Positions 63,805-64,000 of a stretch of 64,000 bases of DNA are shown here, piece after piece (positions within the stretch are counted from its first letter, which is position 1; each line of letters opens with the position of its first letter). The DNA lies in contig JAITYX010000021.1 in the NCBI GenBank assembly GCA_021018815.1, positions 3,129,001-3,193,000 of the forward strand. Reading direction: 5' to 3'. This stretch comes from Talinum fruticosum (lineage: Eukaryota > Streptophyta > Magnoliopsida > Caryophyllales > Talinaceae). Under the pieces are notes generated by a model. The model was not told where the DNA came from and searched no databases. It was given only the letters and a program-made list of their open reading frames with translations. The position numbers and the translations under genes are program-made.

Positions 63805-64000
63805 CCTTTCGCCCTTTGTCGCCGCCGCCGCTCTTGTCTCTCTCCTCTTCCTTTGTCTTCCACACCCCCTTTATGGCCTCGGCTCCGGCGCCACCCTTGC
63901 CGTCTCGTACTCCCCGGAACCGTCTGCGGTGTCATCGCCGCCGAGTCCAACCGCCGTATTGAATGCGTCAAAGACCAGAACAGGGTATTCGTCCAACCCA
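63794..64000 (+). CDS. CRINKLY4-related receptor-like kinase (CCR3-like), N-terminus only, one apparent frameshift
   Basis: CRINKLY4-related proteins are plasma-membrane receptor kinases with an extracellular seven-bladed repeat domain. Only the first ~70 codons lie in the window. A signal peptide is clear: MTISLSPFVAAAALVSLLFLC with likely cleavage after PLYG. Then LGSGATLAVSYSP, the typical first strand of the extracellular domain. After a C4 run (63912-63915) the family wording continues in another frame: TVCGVIAAESNRRIECVKDQ, with the two cysteines expected of the first repeat, then RVFVQP. Adding one base restores it. The existing frame happens to stay open, so gene callers would give a wrong protein without warning. 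The kinase domain lies beyond the window. Assignment to CCR3 rests on this N-terminus and on its place beside the At3g55960-like gene. Confidence 0.8.
   Translation, partial: MTISLSPFVAAAALVSLLFLCLPHPLYGLGSGATLAVSYSPEPSAVSSPPSPTAVLNASKTRTGYSSNP

Noticed and set aside
1..64000. CRISPR array, phage, operon or bacterial system
   Set aside because: Introns, LINEs, MITEs and plant protein families show a plant nuclear genome; no regularly spaced repeats were seen.

Overview
The window is nuclear DNA from a dicotyledonous flowering plant. It has spliced GT-AG genes, 5'-truncated LINE copies, several MITE-like inverted-repeat elements, long (AT)n tracts and very AT-rich spacers. All recognisable proteins are land-plant families. 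The wording of the 2OG oxygenase and SMXL proteins would suit an asterid, but I cannot fix the family.

Layout, left to right. 1-10.8 kb: AT-rich spacer with a decayed LINE (4.0-5.2 kb), a near-perfect hairpin element (6.27-6.45 kb) and a MITE-like element (8.3-8.6 kb). 11.1-15.1 kb, plus: a 3-exon jasmonate-induced-oxygenase-like (JOX) gene. 15-26.6 kb: spacer with a foldback element, a nested pair of MITEs, direct repeats and another MITE. 26.7-27.06 kb, minus: intronless SF3b p14. 28.2-34.2 kb, minus: a 3-exon SMXL6/7/8 (D53-like) strigolactone-signalling repressor. 34.2-48.7 kb: spacer with LINE pieces, a second copy of the foldback element and an initiator tRNA-Met gene that looks decayed. 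48.9-54.1 kb, plus: a 7-exon plant-specific DYRK kinase with a LisH-like N-terminus. 56.2-60.0 kb, plus: a 6-exon SCP/NIF-type HAD phosphatase. 63.8 kb to the end, plus: the first part of a CRINKLY4-related (CCR3-like) receptor kinase.

Two points stand out. First, the JOX, SMXL, DYRK and CCR3 genes together need seven reading-frame corrections. Each is fixed by adding one base, and each lies in or beside a run of 4-6 identical bases. A systematic homopolymer-deletion error in the assembly explains this better than four neighbouring pseudogenes. Automatic annotation of this window would break or truncate these genes. Second, from recalled Arabidopsis gene numbering, the order CCR3 - HAD phosphatase - DYRK - SMXL - JOX interleaves two duplicated Arabidopsis segments: At3g55950/55960/55970 and At2g40120/40130. 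The window appears to keep the order from before those genes were divided between the two copies.

The genes do not form a pathway. JOX lowers jasmonate and SMXL represses strigolactone responses; the others act in splicing, kinase/phosphatase signalling and cell-surface reception. I found no sign of a previously undescribed biological system. The most useful observations concern assembly quality, gene order, upstream ORFs and small repeat families.
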